Part shown: positions 1 through 8,808 of the stretch, one piece after another
Position numbering within the stretch: position 1 is the stretch's first letter
Layout: each line of letters opens with the position of its first letter
Assembly: GCA_016840125.1 (NCBI GenBank)
Contig: JAEOSY010000296.1
Coordinates: forward strand, 1-25,384
Length of the DNA stretch: 25,384 nt
From: Candidatus Helarchaeota archaeon
GTDB lineage: Archaea > Asgardarchaeota > Lokiarchaeia > Helarchaeales > HEL-GB-A
Reading direction: 5' to 3'
The notes under the pieces: model-generated
Seen by the model: only the letters and a program-made list of their open reading frames with translations
Told to the model about the DNA's origin: nothing
Database searches by the model: none
Made by a program: the position numbers and the translations under genes

Positions 1-266
1 AACGTAATATTATGACTGGAGATATCGTGGAGATATGCACAAATTACGGAATCATAACTCATAAAGCAAAAATTTCTAGAGAAATTAGAGAGGACACTGT
101 TTGTGGGGTTTATGGGTGGAGTTTTCCTGAGAAAAAGAGTAATGAAGAAGAATATTTAGAAGCAAATATTAATTTTGCATGTTCTTTTTATCCTCCATAT
201 GATCCAGTTATCGGAATCAATTGTATTCAAGGAGTTATGTGTGAAGTAAGAAAAAAACATAGTTAA
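1..266 (+). CDS. C-terminal end of a molybdopterin oxidoreductase (partial)
   Basis: The reading frame is open to the window edge (codons before the ATG at 12 read R-N-I), so this is the 3' end of a longer gene. The visible ~87 residues match the molybdopterin-dinucleotide-binding domain that closes DMSO-reductase-family enzymes: a GDIVEICTNYG turn, a VxxxIREDTVCGVYGW strand, then a segment ending in a G-(I/V)-x-C-x-V strand. That domain holds the two pterin cofactors of formate dehydrogenases, thiosulfate or polysulfide reductases and relatives. The substrate cannot be told from this domain, and the catalytic and Fe-S parts lie outside the window. It could instead be a stand-alone domain protein starting at 12, but the open upstream frame makes truncation by the window more likely. 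Confidence 0.7.
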   Translation, partial: RNIMTGDIVEICTNYGIITHKAKISREIREDTVCGVYGWSFPEKKSNEEEYLEANINFACSFYPPYDPVIGINCIQGVMCEVRKKHS

Positions 267-382
267 AATACTTTAACTGGAATGGATTTTACTTTGAAAT
301 ACATTCCGAATTGAACTTAAAGCATAAGGTTTCTAATATATAACTTATCGTTTATGAAAAAAAAATCAAGCAGACTTTGTGC

Positions 383-514
383 TTAAAGCATCTCCATAAA
401 AGCTTCAAATCGAGTCCAGAGCTGAGCCTCGGAATAATTTCGGTCATCTACGCAGTCAAAATCTAGATTGATGACTGGTACGCCGATTTCTTGTAAAGAT
501 TCTTTAAATAGGTT
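383..514 (-). pseudogene. Remnant of a 2-hydroxyacyl-CoA dehydratase-family subunit (C-terminal ~44 codons)
   Basis: Read on the minus strand, this stretch encodes the last ~44 residues of the intact gene at 1477-2688, including the DCVDDRNYSEAQLWTR segment and the same EAFMEML ending and stop. About three quarters of the bases agree with 1477-1607, and most differences fall at third codon positions. Upstream of about 514 the similarity stops abruptly and the frame meets a stop at 557-559. This is a truncated paralogue that had evolved as a real protein before being cut. The rest of 267-679 shows only AT-rich sequence with no supportable gene. Confidence 0.75.
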
Positions 515-679
515 TGTGTGATAGACTAAATTACTCAAATAAACTGATTTATATTTTTAGTAGATTTTTAAAAGCAAATAGTCACTTCCTAGCTATACAA
601 TCAGGTACTGAACAACCAACCCGAAACCCTGCCATAATCAACTATAAATTGGGACAAATCATTTTAAAAAGATCTCAAT

Positions 680-1426
680 CTACGGGTTCCGGAAAACGTA
701 TATTGCCCAACCTGTTGTATCTCTACTCCACCGTAGATACTTTTCCTTCCATTTTTTAGTTAGCGATAGGATTTCTGCGTAATCTTGATCATCGGGATTT
801 GCCCTTAAATAATTATCTACGGCCCACCATTGGTAGGTTTCATAATGATCCCAGTCATCATGGTTACTTACCAAAGTGTAAATACATGTTAATCCATCTT
901 CCTCTCCCAAGTTCATATTTTCAAAATGCGTGTGGAAATCCTCTTTTTTTATTCCCTCTGCCTTTAAATATTCTTCATCGGGTTCTTTTAACCAATAAGG
1001 TTCTCCGATTAAAATTAAGCCATCAGGTTTTACCATATTCTTTAGAGCTTTTATTGTTCCAAGATAACCATTATACACCCAGCTTGCACCAATACACATA
1101 GTTACATCAAAGAGTTCAGATGATTCAGGTTTAAATTTTGCCCCATCCATTTTTATGAACTTAATATCTGAATTAGGAACGCGTTCTTGGTGTTTTTTCA
1201 AACAATCTTTAATAAAGAATTGTGAAATATCCACACCAATACCCGAGATTTCATACATTTCTGCTAATCTAATTAGAAATTCTCCTTTTCCACATGCTAT
1301 ATCTAATACGTGTGCTCCTCGCTTTAATTTGAGAAATTTGCAGAGTTTTCCCAACTTTTCTTTATTCATTGGATTACATATTAAGTGATTTTTGTGAGTA
1401 ATAGCATAATACTTCCACATGTCCAA
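680..1426 (-). CDS. Class I SAM-dependent methyltransferase
   Basis: A 248-residue Rossmann-fold methyltransferase. Motif I is HVLDIACGKGEF (residues 39-50), the glycine-rich loop that binds S-adenosylmethionine, followed by the acidic residue in GIGVDIS (D66) that contacts the ribose. An IKFIKMDGAKF segment supplies the later adenine-contacting acid. Family knowledge gives a small-molecule or cofactor methyltransferase, but the acceptor is not readable. The TTG at 1426 has a GGTGA site six bases upstream, a better spacing than for the ATG at 1420, so TTG may be the true start. The gene lies 50 bases downstream of the dehydratase-type pair on the same strand and probably shares its transcript, so it may act on that enzyme's product or cofactor (inference). 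Confidence 0.8.
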   Translation of the reverse strand: MDMWKYYAITHKNHLICNPMNKEKLGKLCKFLKLKRGAHVLDIACGKGEFLIRLAEMYEISGIGVDISQFFIKDCLKKHQERVPNSDIKFIKMDGAKFKPESSELFDVTMCIGASWVYNGYLGTIKALKNMVKPDGLILIGEPYWLKEPDEEYLKAEGIKKEDFHTHFENMNLGEEDGLTCIYTLVSNHDDWDHYETYQWWAVDNYLRANPDDQDYAEILSLTKKWKEKYLRWSRDTTGWAIYVFRNP

Positions 1427-1476
1427 GTAGTTTCACCTAAAAAAGAAAATGAGAGTGAAGTTTTAAATCTAATTGG

Positions 1477-2688
1477 TTAAAGCATTTCCATAAAGGCTTC
1501 CAGTCGGGTCCAGAGCTGGGCTTCGGAATAGTTTCGGTCATCTACGCAATCAACATCCAAATTTATTACGGGAACATTAATTTCTGCAAGAGCCTCCTTG
1601 AATAAAACCTTTGCGCCACCACTCTGGCGACAACCCCAATGGACTGGATTGATCGCACCATTCACTTTATATTCTCGTGCTAATTTAACCAAGATATCGG
1701 TGCGTCGTTCTACAGGACCCAAAAGGGGATGCGAAGCATTCCGTAAAGCTAAGCTTCGGATGGGATCGTCCTCATCCATGGGTTCCCACCAGACATAGTT
1801 CAATTCGTCGATTACCATGTTCGCCCCGAATTTTTCCTCCAGCATATCAAGGAGTTTATTCTTGAACTGAATCCGATTCTGGATCCAAAGCAAGCGATAT
1901 TGTTCATTGGGTAAACCACCAATTCCATTCGCGACCTTCTGTTTAAATTCATCCCGATAGGTTTTGGCGACTTCCACACCCTCCTTAGTTCCATTTAATA
2001 AAACATACATGATATAGTTTTTCAAATCGTTCGAGGTTAACGGAGAGGGTATATTTTTGGCAAGTTCATAAGCTTCTATCATATACTCCCTTGCCTCATT
2101 GTTATTTCGAATGGATTGCTTAAGTTTTTGTTCATCCAATTTCCTACCAGTCTCAGTTTCCACAAACTCTATTAGTCTTCGATATTGTTCGACCATGTAG
2201 TCAATGGAAGCCGAATCGTACTCATAGGGCATGTTTAAAATGAAAGTTTCTTTATTGTAAGATTCTCCAACTCTTTTAAGGGCCTTTACGCCGCCATTAC
2301 AAGGAAAATTTGCAGCAATTAAAACATCAGGTTCCGGTAGCATTTTAGCTTCAACTACACCTAAAATTGACCTATGATAGGCACAGCTGTCGGTGGAGAA
2401 ACCTGCAGCTTCAGCTTTTTCTAGATACGGTCTACTCAAACCCGATCCCGCAAGCATTGCCCCAATGAATTCGATGAACATCCCCGAGATTTGCATGGCG
2501 TTGAGGATTTCATATGGGACAAACACCGTAGTCCACGCGGTGCCCCAATCAGGATCGAACATTCGTGAGCCTATGCGTGCAATTTCATAGATAAATTTCC
2601 TTCGGGCAGTGACTTTCTGGTCAAGCTTTTTCTTGAGCCCAGCCTCCAACTGGAGAAAATAATCTTTTAACATAATATCCATCCTCAT
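1477..2688 (-). CDS. 2-hydroxyacyl-CoA dehydratase / HgdB-BcrB family subunit (larger)
   Basis: About 403 residues, with the landmarks of the 2-hydroxyglutaryl-CoA dehydratase D-component family (PF06050). Three cysteines suit a [4Fe-4S] cluster: C102 (SCAYHR), C130 (FPCNGG) and C353 (HWGCRQSGG). The GCRQ(S/G)GG signature is typical of the large subunit of HgdAB, BcrBC and double-cubane proteins. Such enzymes take very low-potential electrons from an ATP-driven activator to reduce or dehydrate a CoA thioester, or act on other small molecules. No activator ATPase gene is in the window, so the substrate is open. The first ATG (2688) sits two bases after the stop of the upstream subunit, which suggests coupled translation. 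A GAGG site nine bases before the ATG at 2673 makes MLKDYF an alternative start. Confidence 0.88.
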   Translation of the reverse strand: MRMDIMLKDYFLQLEAGLKKKLDQKVTARRKFIYEIARIGSRMFDPDWGTAWTTVFVPYEILNAMQISGMFIEFIGAMLAGSGLSRPYLEKAEAAGFSTDSCAYHRSILGVVEAKMLPEPDVLIAANFPCNGGVKALKRVGESYNKETFILNMPYEYDSASIDYMVEQYRRLIEFVETETGRKLDEQKLKQSIRNNNEAREYMIEAYELAKNIPSPLTSNDLKNYIMYVLLNGTKEGVEVAKTYRDEFKQKVANGIGGLPNEQYRLLWIQNRIQFKNKLLDMLEEKFGANMVIDELNYVWWEPMDEDDPIRSLALRNASHPLLGPVERRTDILVKLAREYKVNGAINPVHWGCRQSGGAKVLFKEALAEINVPVINLDVDCVDDRNYSEAQLWTRLEAFMEML

Positions 2689-2690
2689 TT

Positions 2691-3749
2691 TTAACTCAAT
2701 ATCATTTCAGCAAATGCTTCAATTCTAGTTTTTAATTGCCCAAAACTACCAAGCGTGCAGTCACCTTCTATGAAAAGAACATTGATATTTGATTCATTTA
2801 AAATCTTTTTTAGAGCCGGTACATCGTAAAGAGCCGTATCGCAAAATTTCAAGGAATAATAGATGACCCCATCAACATTTAATTTCCCCACTTCTTCGAT
2901 AATACCTTCTGCTCTTTTCTCGAGTAGCATCATCCGAGAACAAGGCGGTTTATTTAAGTATGCCTTAGTTAAATCCATCAAAAGATCTCCGGTTCTCTCA
3001 ATAGAAACATCAAAAAATCGGCTTCCAGTACATAGATCTTCAAACACTACGTTCAATCCACACTCTTCAATTAATGCAATGATTTCAGGATCGTGAATTG
3101 GGCTTCCTGAAAGGAGGATTCTGGGATTATTAACCTTATTACCGTCGGGTTTCGCTAGCTTCTTCTTTGCGAGGTATCTTTTAGTTGAATGATTCCAATC
3201 ATTTGGATTAGAAGAGAAGAATTGTGATGTCAATTGCATTATTTCAGTTCCACTTATTAATGGAGGAACCGCTTTTCGGAGATCATTTAATTCATGATAA
3301 ATTGACCGTGATTCCTCAAGAATTTTTATTGCATCCTCAATAGCCGAGTCCGTTATATCTTTTGATGTTAATTTCTCTAAAGCAGCTTTGAGTTTCTGTA
3401 GCTCAGTTCTAAAATATGACTCATTCTCCTTTGATTGTCCAACCGGGAGATCAAATATGAACGTAAATTTTGTAGAGATATGCTTTCGCCATACATCATA
3501 GAGCCGGCGCATAGCATCACATGAAGTAATAAATACAAAACCATCAAGGTGATCGTAGTTCCCAGCTAACGCTTTATCAAGGCATGCTCTCACATATTGG
3601 CAAATATTAGCATGCATATAGGAATCAGCTTTCTCAATCGGGTCGCTATGCCCTGCAATACGGTATGGTGTGAATCCTGCTGCTATAATTAACTCGATTG
3701 GAGTGTAGCTACATAACCAGCCCATTAGGGGGGCCTGAGATTTTCCCAT
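2691..3749 (-). CDS. 2-hydroxyacyl-CoA dehydratase / HgdB-BcrC family subunit (smaller)
   Basis: A 352-residue partner of the same family as the downstream gene. The N-terminus MGWLCSYTPIELIIAAG matches the usual (G)xxCxxxPxELxxAAG start, with C13 as a likely cluster ligand. Further candidate ligands are C77 (TSCDAMRRL) and C303 (KFCDTALYDVP). The C-terminus (EGDCTLGSFGQLKTRIEAF) matches the family's closing D-xx-xxxxGQ-xTR-EAF segment. Genes for the two subunits adjoin with a two-base gap, as usual for a heterodimer with one [4Fe-4S] cluster per subunit. The start is supported by GGATG just before the ATG. The 149-base space upstream (3750-3898) has room for the promoter of this three-gene unit. 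Confidence 0.87.
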   Translation of the reverse strand: MGKSQAPLMGWLCSYTPIELIIAAGFTPYRIAGHSDPIEKADSYMHANICQYVRACLDKALAGNYDHLDGFVFITSCDAMRRLYDVWRKHISTKFTFIFDLPVGQSKENESYFRTELQKLKAALEKLTSKDITDSAIEDAIKILEESRSIYHELNDLRKAVPPLISGTEIMQLTSQFFSSNPNDWNHSTKRYLAKKKLAKPDGNKVNNPRILLSGSPIHDPEIIALIEECGLNVVFEDLCTGSRFFDVSIERTGDLLMDLTKAYLNKPPCSRMMLLEKRAEGIIEEVGKLNVDGVIYYSLKFCDTALYDVPALKKILNESNINVLFIEGDCTLGSFGQLKTRIEAFAEMILS

Positions 3750-3898
3750 TTTACATCCATCAAAATTGATTACTTGTTAAGTAAAACTCTGAAGAGAGAT
3801 ATTTGAACATTCGCGCTATGAATAAACTTTTTAGAAGTTCCTTTTCTGATGGAATCTTAAAGGAGCTAGGCGTCTATTTGCACGTTCTAAGTGTTATT

Positions 3899-5389
3899 TT
3901 ATTGTAAAATAGGATTATTGAAAAGGGATAGCATGCCTTTGGTAGTACCGAAAATTTCCATCTTTACGATGTTTTTCCACTGTTGATAGGCCTTCCAACC
4001 GTCCTTAAGACGGGTAAAATTCAAGAAAACGCCCATCCCGCGAGTACGGAGGATTCGTTTAAAAATACCAATTTTACCTCGCCCATAATAATTAACCGAA
4101 TAAAACCCTCGATATAATAATTGCTTTAAAATCTTCGCGGATAGATTTTTAGTACGAATAACAGGATTTAACCAGTTGTACTTGCTGTAATCTTTCGTTA
4201 AAACAAAATTTTGCTCTTCTAATTCCTTACAGAGAATTGTGCCAGGAAAAGGTGTTAAAATGGTAAAACTGGCGAAATCCAAATCTAAATTTTCTGCTAC
4301 ATATCGGATTGTGAATAATTCATCTTGCAACGTTGCGTCCATATTTGCACCTATAATGGTGTTCCCCAGAACAACAATGTTGGCGGCATGTAACGCTTCA
4401 ATCCCTTTTTTCATTTGTTCAAGTGTCGCGCCTTTATTAATTTTCTTTAAGGTTTCTTCAGTCACCGCTTCAATACCTACTAAAACCAGCCAAAATCCAG
4501 CTTGTCCCATTAATTTCACGATGTCCGGATGTTTCCCCATAATATCTAATCTTCCTTGAAAGAAGAACCGAAGTTTCTCGGGAAATAGCTTTTTATGCTT
4601 GGCCTTTATGATTTCAACACTCAGCGTCCTCATGCGTTTCATATCTACTAAGATGTTGTCATCAATGAAGAAGACATCTGTGATTTTCTTGTTTTTTCCA
4701 ATTTCGATTAATTCTTTTATTATTGAAGGTACTGAACGGTAGCGCCATTTTCCACGGTACACAATGTGTGTCGAACAGAATTTGCATTTATTCATGCAAC
4801 CCCGAGAGGTTTCTATGGCATCAATTACAAAATGAAATATTTCGTACTTTCCATTTTTAGGTCTCAGATGACGGGCTGGGAATTTCAAATCATCGAGGTG
4901 TTTAATGAAATCCCTATCGGGATTATGGATATAAGATCCATTATTTTTATAAGATAGACCGTCAACGCCCACAGGAGTTCCTTTTTGAATTAATTCTCGA
5001 AAGGTTAGTTCCCCCTCACCTCGAACAACAATATCAGCCCCCTTATCAAGCGTATCTTCTACCGCTAAAGTGGGGTGCCACCCTCCTAAAACAATGGTAG
5101 CTCCCAGTTGCTTGATAGTTTTTGCGAGCTCCATGACGCTCACAATTGCACTGGTAACCGGGACCGTCAATCCCACCAGATCTGGCTTGAATTCCTGAAC
5201 TCTTTTAATAATCTCCTTTAAACTTAAGTCTTCGGCCTTCGCATCTGTAATTTGTATCGAAATACCAGGAACATCTTCAATATAGGCTGCAATGTATTCT
5301 AAAGCAAGAGATGGAAAGGCAGCATCGTAAAAATCATAGCCAACTGTTTTATATTTATTTTTAATGAGCATAACTCTTGAATAACCCAT
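3899..5389 (-). CDS. B12-binding-type radical SAM protein
   Basis: A 496-residue protein when started at the ATG at 5389, chosen because a GGTG site lies six bases upstream; an upstream GTG at 5401 is the longer option. The N-terminal ~130 residues form a cobalamin-binding-like Rossmann domain (FPSLALEYIAAYIED, then DLVGLTVPVTS, then VLGGWHPTL and VRGEGE). The radical SAM core follows, with ETSRGCMNKCKFCS carrying CxxxCxxC at 198, 202 and 205. Later parts (FIDDNI, VGIEAVTEETLKKINKG, GNTIIGANMDAT) are typical of BchE/HpnP/Elp3-like class B enzymes. No DxHxxG lower-ligand motif is seen, as is usual in this class. Such enzymes methylate or rearrange unactivated carbons; the substrate is unknown. 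It lies upstream of the dehydratase-type pair on the same strand. Confidence 0.87.
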   Translation of the reverse strand: MGYSRVMLIKNKYKTVGYDFYDAAFPSLALEYIAAYIEDVPGISIQITDAKAEDLSLKEIIKRVQEFKPDLVGLTVPVTSAIVSVMELAKTIKQLGATIVLGGWHPTLAVEDTLDKGADIVVRGEGELTFRELIQKGTPVGVDGLSYKNNGSYIHNPDRDFIKHLDDLKFPARHLRPKNGKYEIFHFVIDAIETSRGCMNKCKFCSTHIVYRGKWRYRSVPSIIKELIEIGKNKKITDVFFIDDNILVDMKRMRTLSVEIIKAKHKKLFPEKLRFFFQGRLDIMGKHPDIVKLMGQAGFWLVLVGIEAVTEETLKKINKGATLEQMKKGIEALHAANIVVLGNTIIGANMDATLQDELFTIRYVAENLDLDFASFTILTPFPGTILCKELEEQNFVLTKDYSKYNWLNPVIRTKNLSAKILKQLLYRGFYSVNYYGRGKIGIFKRILRTRGMGVFLNFTRLKDGWKAYQQWKNIVKMEIFGTTKGMLSLFNNPILQ

Positions 5390-5548
5390 AGAACGCACCA
5401 ATACTTGTGTTTAACTGATTGCCCAAGCACAATTTTCACAAATGAGTGAGATATACTAATTAGAAATTCTTAATAAATAATTTCCAACTTTCCTTAAGAA
5501 AAATAATTTTATAAGAAATTTTCAGTTATAATGAAAGAGGTGTCAATC

Positions 5549-6523
5549 ATGAAGGATATTCTTATTATTGGCGCAGGTCCTGCAGGGTTGGTTGCAGGGA
5601 TAAATTTAAATCGTGAAGGATTCAACGTAACTGTACAAGAAAAGCAGGACAGTGTGGGTGGGAACCCGGGGTGGCACCCTTCAGTTCATACGACCCCCGT
5701 CGCAGTGCCAGGTTTATATGACTATATTGGTATCGATTGTAGTGATGTATTTGTGAATAGCACTGATATGCTCAAGATGTTTATGGGAAAGAAAGAAATT
5801 GGTGGTATGAAGACCATTTTTGGGAAATATGGTATGAGTAATGTGGAACGAGGGCATCGGGAATCCTCTTTGGATAATTTTCTTTATCGTATCGCCAAAA
5901 AGGAGGGGGTACATTTCGAATTCAATGAACCTTTCACAAAGGACGAGTTTATGAAAGCTCCTAAAGGTACTATTATCGCCACAGGGCTCAGTCCAGGAGT
6001 TTATGATTGGTTAGGTATTGACTATACTGTTTTTTCAGGCTATTGGGCATACACCGAGGTTGAGAAAGATTTTATTTCTAATACCTTTTATTTTGGGACC
6101 TTCAGTAATGAGTATGGCTATACTTGCTCCTTAAATGGAATATGGTACGTGCTATTATTTGCCCGAAAGGGTGTCACCCAAGAGAGTTTGGACATATTTA
6201 AAAAAGAACTCGAGAGGATGGAAGGACGAACTTTTGAGAAATGGAACCGCTTTCTAGGCCAGACCCCTAAAGGTCCGCGTCTTTTTTATAAGGATTTTAT
6301 ACTCACTGGTACCTTCGCGGGTTTCATCGAACCTGCGTTTGGAGGTGGAATCACGGGAGCTTTGCTCTCAGGGAAAATAGCAGCAATTGCCGTGACAGAT
6401 CCCGATAAAGCTGAAACTGAGTTCAATCGATTTACAGATGGAATCAAAAAGGTTATCGCCCGTAAGCGTAAAGGTCGCTACACTCCAGGTATTCGAATGG
6501 GGGATATCTGGTTTAAACTCTGA
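5549..6523 (+). CDS. FAD-dependent oxidoreductase (geranylgeranyl-reductase-like fold)
   Basis: The N-terminus DILIIGAGPAGLVAGINL is the FAD-binding GxGxxG dinucleotide fold, closed by an acidic residue in VTVQEK that should bind the ribose. Near the C-terminus, FAGFIEPAFGGGITGALLSGK is the second FAD-contact loop of the geranylgeranyl-reductase/PHBH superfamily. At 324 residues it is short for that superfamily. A GNPGWHPSVHTTPV segment in the first third is distinctive and may shape the active site. The ATG at 5549 is preferred over 5531 because GAGGTG lies six bases upstream of it. The gene is divergent from the radical SAM gene across a 160-base AT-rich spacer. A role in lipid or quinone reduction is possible but not shown. 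Confidence 0.8.
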   Translation: MKDILIIGAGPAGLVAGINLNREGFNVTVQEKQDSVGGNPGWHPSVHTTPVAVPGLYDYIGIDCSDVFVNSTDMLKMFMGKKEIGGMKTIFGKYGMSNVERGHRESSLDNFLYRIAKKEGVHFEFNEPFTKDEFMKAPKGTIIATGLSPGVYDWLGIDYTVFSGYWAYTEVEKDFISNTFYFGTFSNEYGYTCSLNGIWYVLLFARKGVTQESLDIFKKELERMEGRTFEKWNRFLGQTPKGPRLFYKDFILTGTFAGFIEPAFGGGITGALLSGKIAAIAVTDPDKAETEFNRFTDGIKKVIARKRKGRYTPGIRMGDIWFKL

Positions 6524-6559
6524 TAGAGTATAATCTCAAAAAAAAGAAAAATTATGATT

Positions 6560-8128
6560 TTAAGTAGTCTTGGGTTTTATCATCTGTATTTTTGACCGGA
6601 TCTGCATCTCACTATTCATTGCATTCTTGGGATTATATTTAACGCCTAATCTATTTCGAATCATTATGGGAACGTCGTTCTTATCGATAAATACTGGGAT
6701 TATATTTTTTCTTTGAATATTTGCTGCCCTAATTTCTTCCCCTACATTTCGGGAAGCCCCTTTACTGCAAAAGACAACAACGACATCAGATTTAGGAATA
6801 TTTTCATTCATATACATTACGATACTACCAAAATATGAATGCCCACGATAGAACACCTTGTTTACATGCGGAAGCCTATCTATAGATCGCGCAAGTTTAT
6901 CGAGTTGAAATGTTTGAACATCCTGTTTAGAATAACTGATATAAACATTAATTCCTTTCGGTTTTGCTGGAGCTGGTTTTTCTTCGACCTTCTTTTGTGG
7001 AATAGAAACGGTGCTAAATCCAGGTTGACCATACAGTACAAAACTCAACCAAGTGATATCATTTGGGTCTGAGCTTTTCGCTAGTTTACCTTTCGCCATC
7101 CGGATTGCCTTTCCGAAGGGTTCGCCGTTAAGCATTTCCTTATAAAAGTTTGTCGCAAATTGAGCCGCACTTGCATCTAAAATAGGCCATAAAGTTGCAA
7201 GACACGCCTTCGCCCCTCGTTTCATAAGTGCCGATGGAAAATTTAAAATTTTGGTCCCTTCGTACGCAACGCGTTGGGTTACTGCGATATCAGATTCACA
7301 CATATTCAAGAAGAAAAGCGCGGGATACTGCAAAAAAAGATCCGTTACACTGTAAGGATCGTCTGGTAAATGGAAATAGACGTCATCTTTGGATACACCT
7401 GAATGTCCACTGTAGTGAAAGATATCAAGCCGGGGAGTTGCAAAAATTTTCGATAACGCTCTGTAGGTTGCGCCATCGCGAGCGTAGAGATCGATTTGAA
7501 GGTCTAAATCCTTTTCCGCCTTGAAAAAGTCAGTTATCTGTTTGGTTTCCCTTTCCGCAGCTGGAAGATTATTTGTTGGGTTTGTTACAATTGCAACATA
7601 CCCTGGTTGATTTTTTGCCTTCTCCGGGACGAAGATTTCTGCCGTCTTGTCTAAAATGGGAGCACGGTATATGTCGTATTTTGTGGCCAGAAAGTTTTTC
7701 CCATCATGCATCAATTCGAATGGGATCGAAAAATTCGTGGAGAGAAAGACAATAGTGTCAATGGGGTTCTCTTTCAGGTACTCTTTTATCTGATCGGGAA
7801 ACAGACTCTGGTAGATTTTCTTACCCACGGCTTCTACCTTGTCAAGGTTAGTATTTCCCGGAATATCTTTGATGGTTATATTGGATTCTTTGATAATTTC
7901 CGTGACGCTTACGGATCGATTCTGCATATCTGATCGTACATTCTCATAGAAATGGTAAATTGCATTAACCTCTTCCATTAAAACTTCATAAAAGGATTTC
8001 GTCTTTTGCATAACTTCCTGCTTCTTGCGGTCATCCCCTAAGTCGGGTACAAACATAATTCGGAATTTTTCGCCAAAATCATAAATGGTATTCAAATATA
8101 AGATAGAGGCGCCATCTTTCTTTGTCAT
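6560..8128 (-). CDS. CHAT protease domain fused to a TIR domain
   Basis: A 522-residue two-effector protein. Residues ~100-372 form a CHAT (caspase-HetF-associated) peptidase: AERETKQI, then the catalytic His in HYSGHSG (H242), then the catalytic Cys in LNMCESD (C277), then LATLWPILDASAAQFATNFY and the closing WLSFVLYGQPGF. A proline/lysine linker (377-391) leads to a TIR-like domain (392-~490): INVYISYSKQD, SDVVVVFCSKGASRN, and EE at 464-465 at the position of the NAD-cleaving glutamate, then IIPVFIDKND. CHAT and TIR domains are each known as effectors in prokaryotic defence and cell-death pathways; one polypeptide with both is unusual. The N-terminal ~95 residues are unrecognised and may sense or oligomerise. 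The start has GAGG upstream. It is convergent with the FAD gene and has no obvious partner. Confidence 0.85.
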   Translation of the reverse strand: MTKKDGASILYLNTIYDFGEKFRIMFVPDLGDDRKKQEVMQKTKSFYEVLMEEVNAIYHFYENVRSDMQNRSVSVTEIIKESNITIKDIPGNTNLDKVEAVGKKIYQSLFPDQIKEYLKENPIDTIVFLSTNFSIPFELMHDGKNFLATKYDIYRAPILDKTAEIFVPEKAKNQPGYVAIVTNPTNNLPAAERETKQITDFFKAEKDLDLQIDLYARDGATYRALSKIFATPRLDIFHYSGHSGVSKDDVYFHLPDDPYSVTDLFLQYPALFFLNMCESDIAVTQRVAYEGTKILNFPSALMKRGAKACLATLWPILDASAAQFATNFYKEMLNGEPFGKAIRMAKGKLAKSSDPNDITWLSFVLYGQPGFSTVSIPQKKVEEKPAPAKPKGINVYISYSKQDVQTFQLDKLARSIDRLPHVNKVFYRGHSYFGSIVMYMNENIPKSDVVVVFCSKGASRNVGEEIRAANIQRKNIIPVFIDKNDVPIMIRNRLGVKYNPKNAMNSEMQIRSKIQMIKPKTT

Positions 8129-8246
8129 CCTATCATCCTCTGATTCATTTTGTAATTATTTTGGACTGTCGCCTTATAAAAATAATCTTAAGGTATGATA
8201 TTGGTATTAGAAATTATTCGGTTTTCGAGGTAAAATAGGTGATTCT

Positions 8247-8711
8247 ATGATTAGAAGAGCATCAAAAGAAGATCTTGACGTATTAGTAGATCTTTCTATT
8301 CAGTTTCATAATTATTTCGATGAGATCTATGGTGATGAGTTAAATCCAAAAATTACTTCAAAGGAAGATATAAAAAATACGCTTATTGCAGGATTTAATG
8401 ATGAGAAGCACGATATTCTAGTAATCGAGATAAATAAAACGGTGATTGGGTTCGCTGATTTATGGACTTATCCTGAATTCGTCCATTCCGGGAATAGCGC
8501 CTACATTCAAAATTTATTTGTTATAGAAAAATTTCGGGGACAAGGTTGGGGTAAGAAAATGATTGAAGAACTTCTTCGCATTGCAAAGTCACGAAAAGCG
8601 ACAGCAATTCATGTTACCACTTCCAAGAAAAATGTGAATGCAATTCGATTGTACAAAAAAATGGGGATTGCTGACGAAGGAGTTCTATTAGAGCGATCAT
8701 TTGAATATTAA
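8247..8711 (+). CDS. GNAT-family N-acetyltransferase
   Basis: A 154-residue acetyl-CoA-dependent acetyltransferase with the complete GNAT fold. Motif A is IQNLFVIEKFRGQGWGKKMIEELL, where RGQGWG (97-102) wraps the pyrophosphate of acetyl-CoA. Motif B is NVNAIRLYKKMGI near the C-terminus. It resembles RimI-type and small-molecule acetyltransferases; the acceptor is unknown. The ATG at 8247 follows an AGGTGAT site. It is divergent from the CHAT-TIR gene over 118 bases, and an AT-rich promoter for both is likely there. A T-rich run follows the stop. Confidence 0.87.
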   Translation: MIRRASKEDLDVLVDLSIQFHNYFDEIYGDELNPKITSKEDIKNTLIAGFNDEKHDILVIEINKTVIGFADLWTYPEFVHSGNSAYIQNLFVIEKFRGQGWGKKMIEELLRIAKSRKATAIHVTTSKKNVNAIRLYKKMGIADEGVLLERSFEY

Positions 8712-8718
8712 TATTTAT

Positions 8719-8737
8719 ATTTTTTCCATTTTTCCTA
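8719..8737 (+). terminator. T-rich terminator after the acetyltransferase gene
   Basis: Two T tracts follow the GNAT stop within 25 bases. Archaeal transcription ends at such U-tracts without needing a hairpin. No further support. Confidence 0.4.
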
Positions 8738-8808
8738 TAATAGAAAATTTACAGTAAGTTCCAGGTGAATAAATTAAGTTTTTAAGTTAATATTTTTTGG
8801 TTAACCTC

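Noticed and set aside
514..759. Open frame on the plus strand over the relic and the methyltransferase end
   Set aside because: No family features and no ribosome site. It overlaps the relic and the antisense of a clear methyltransferase.
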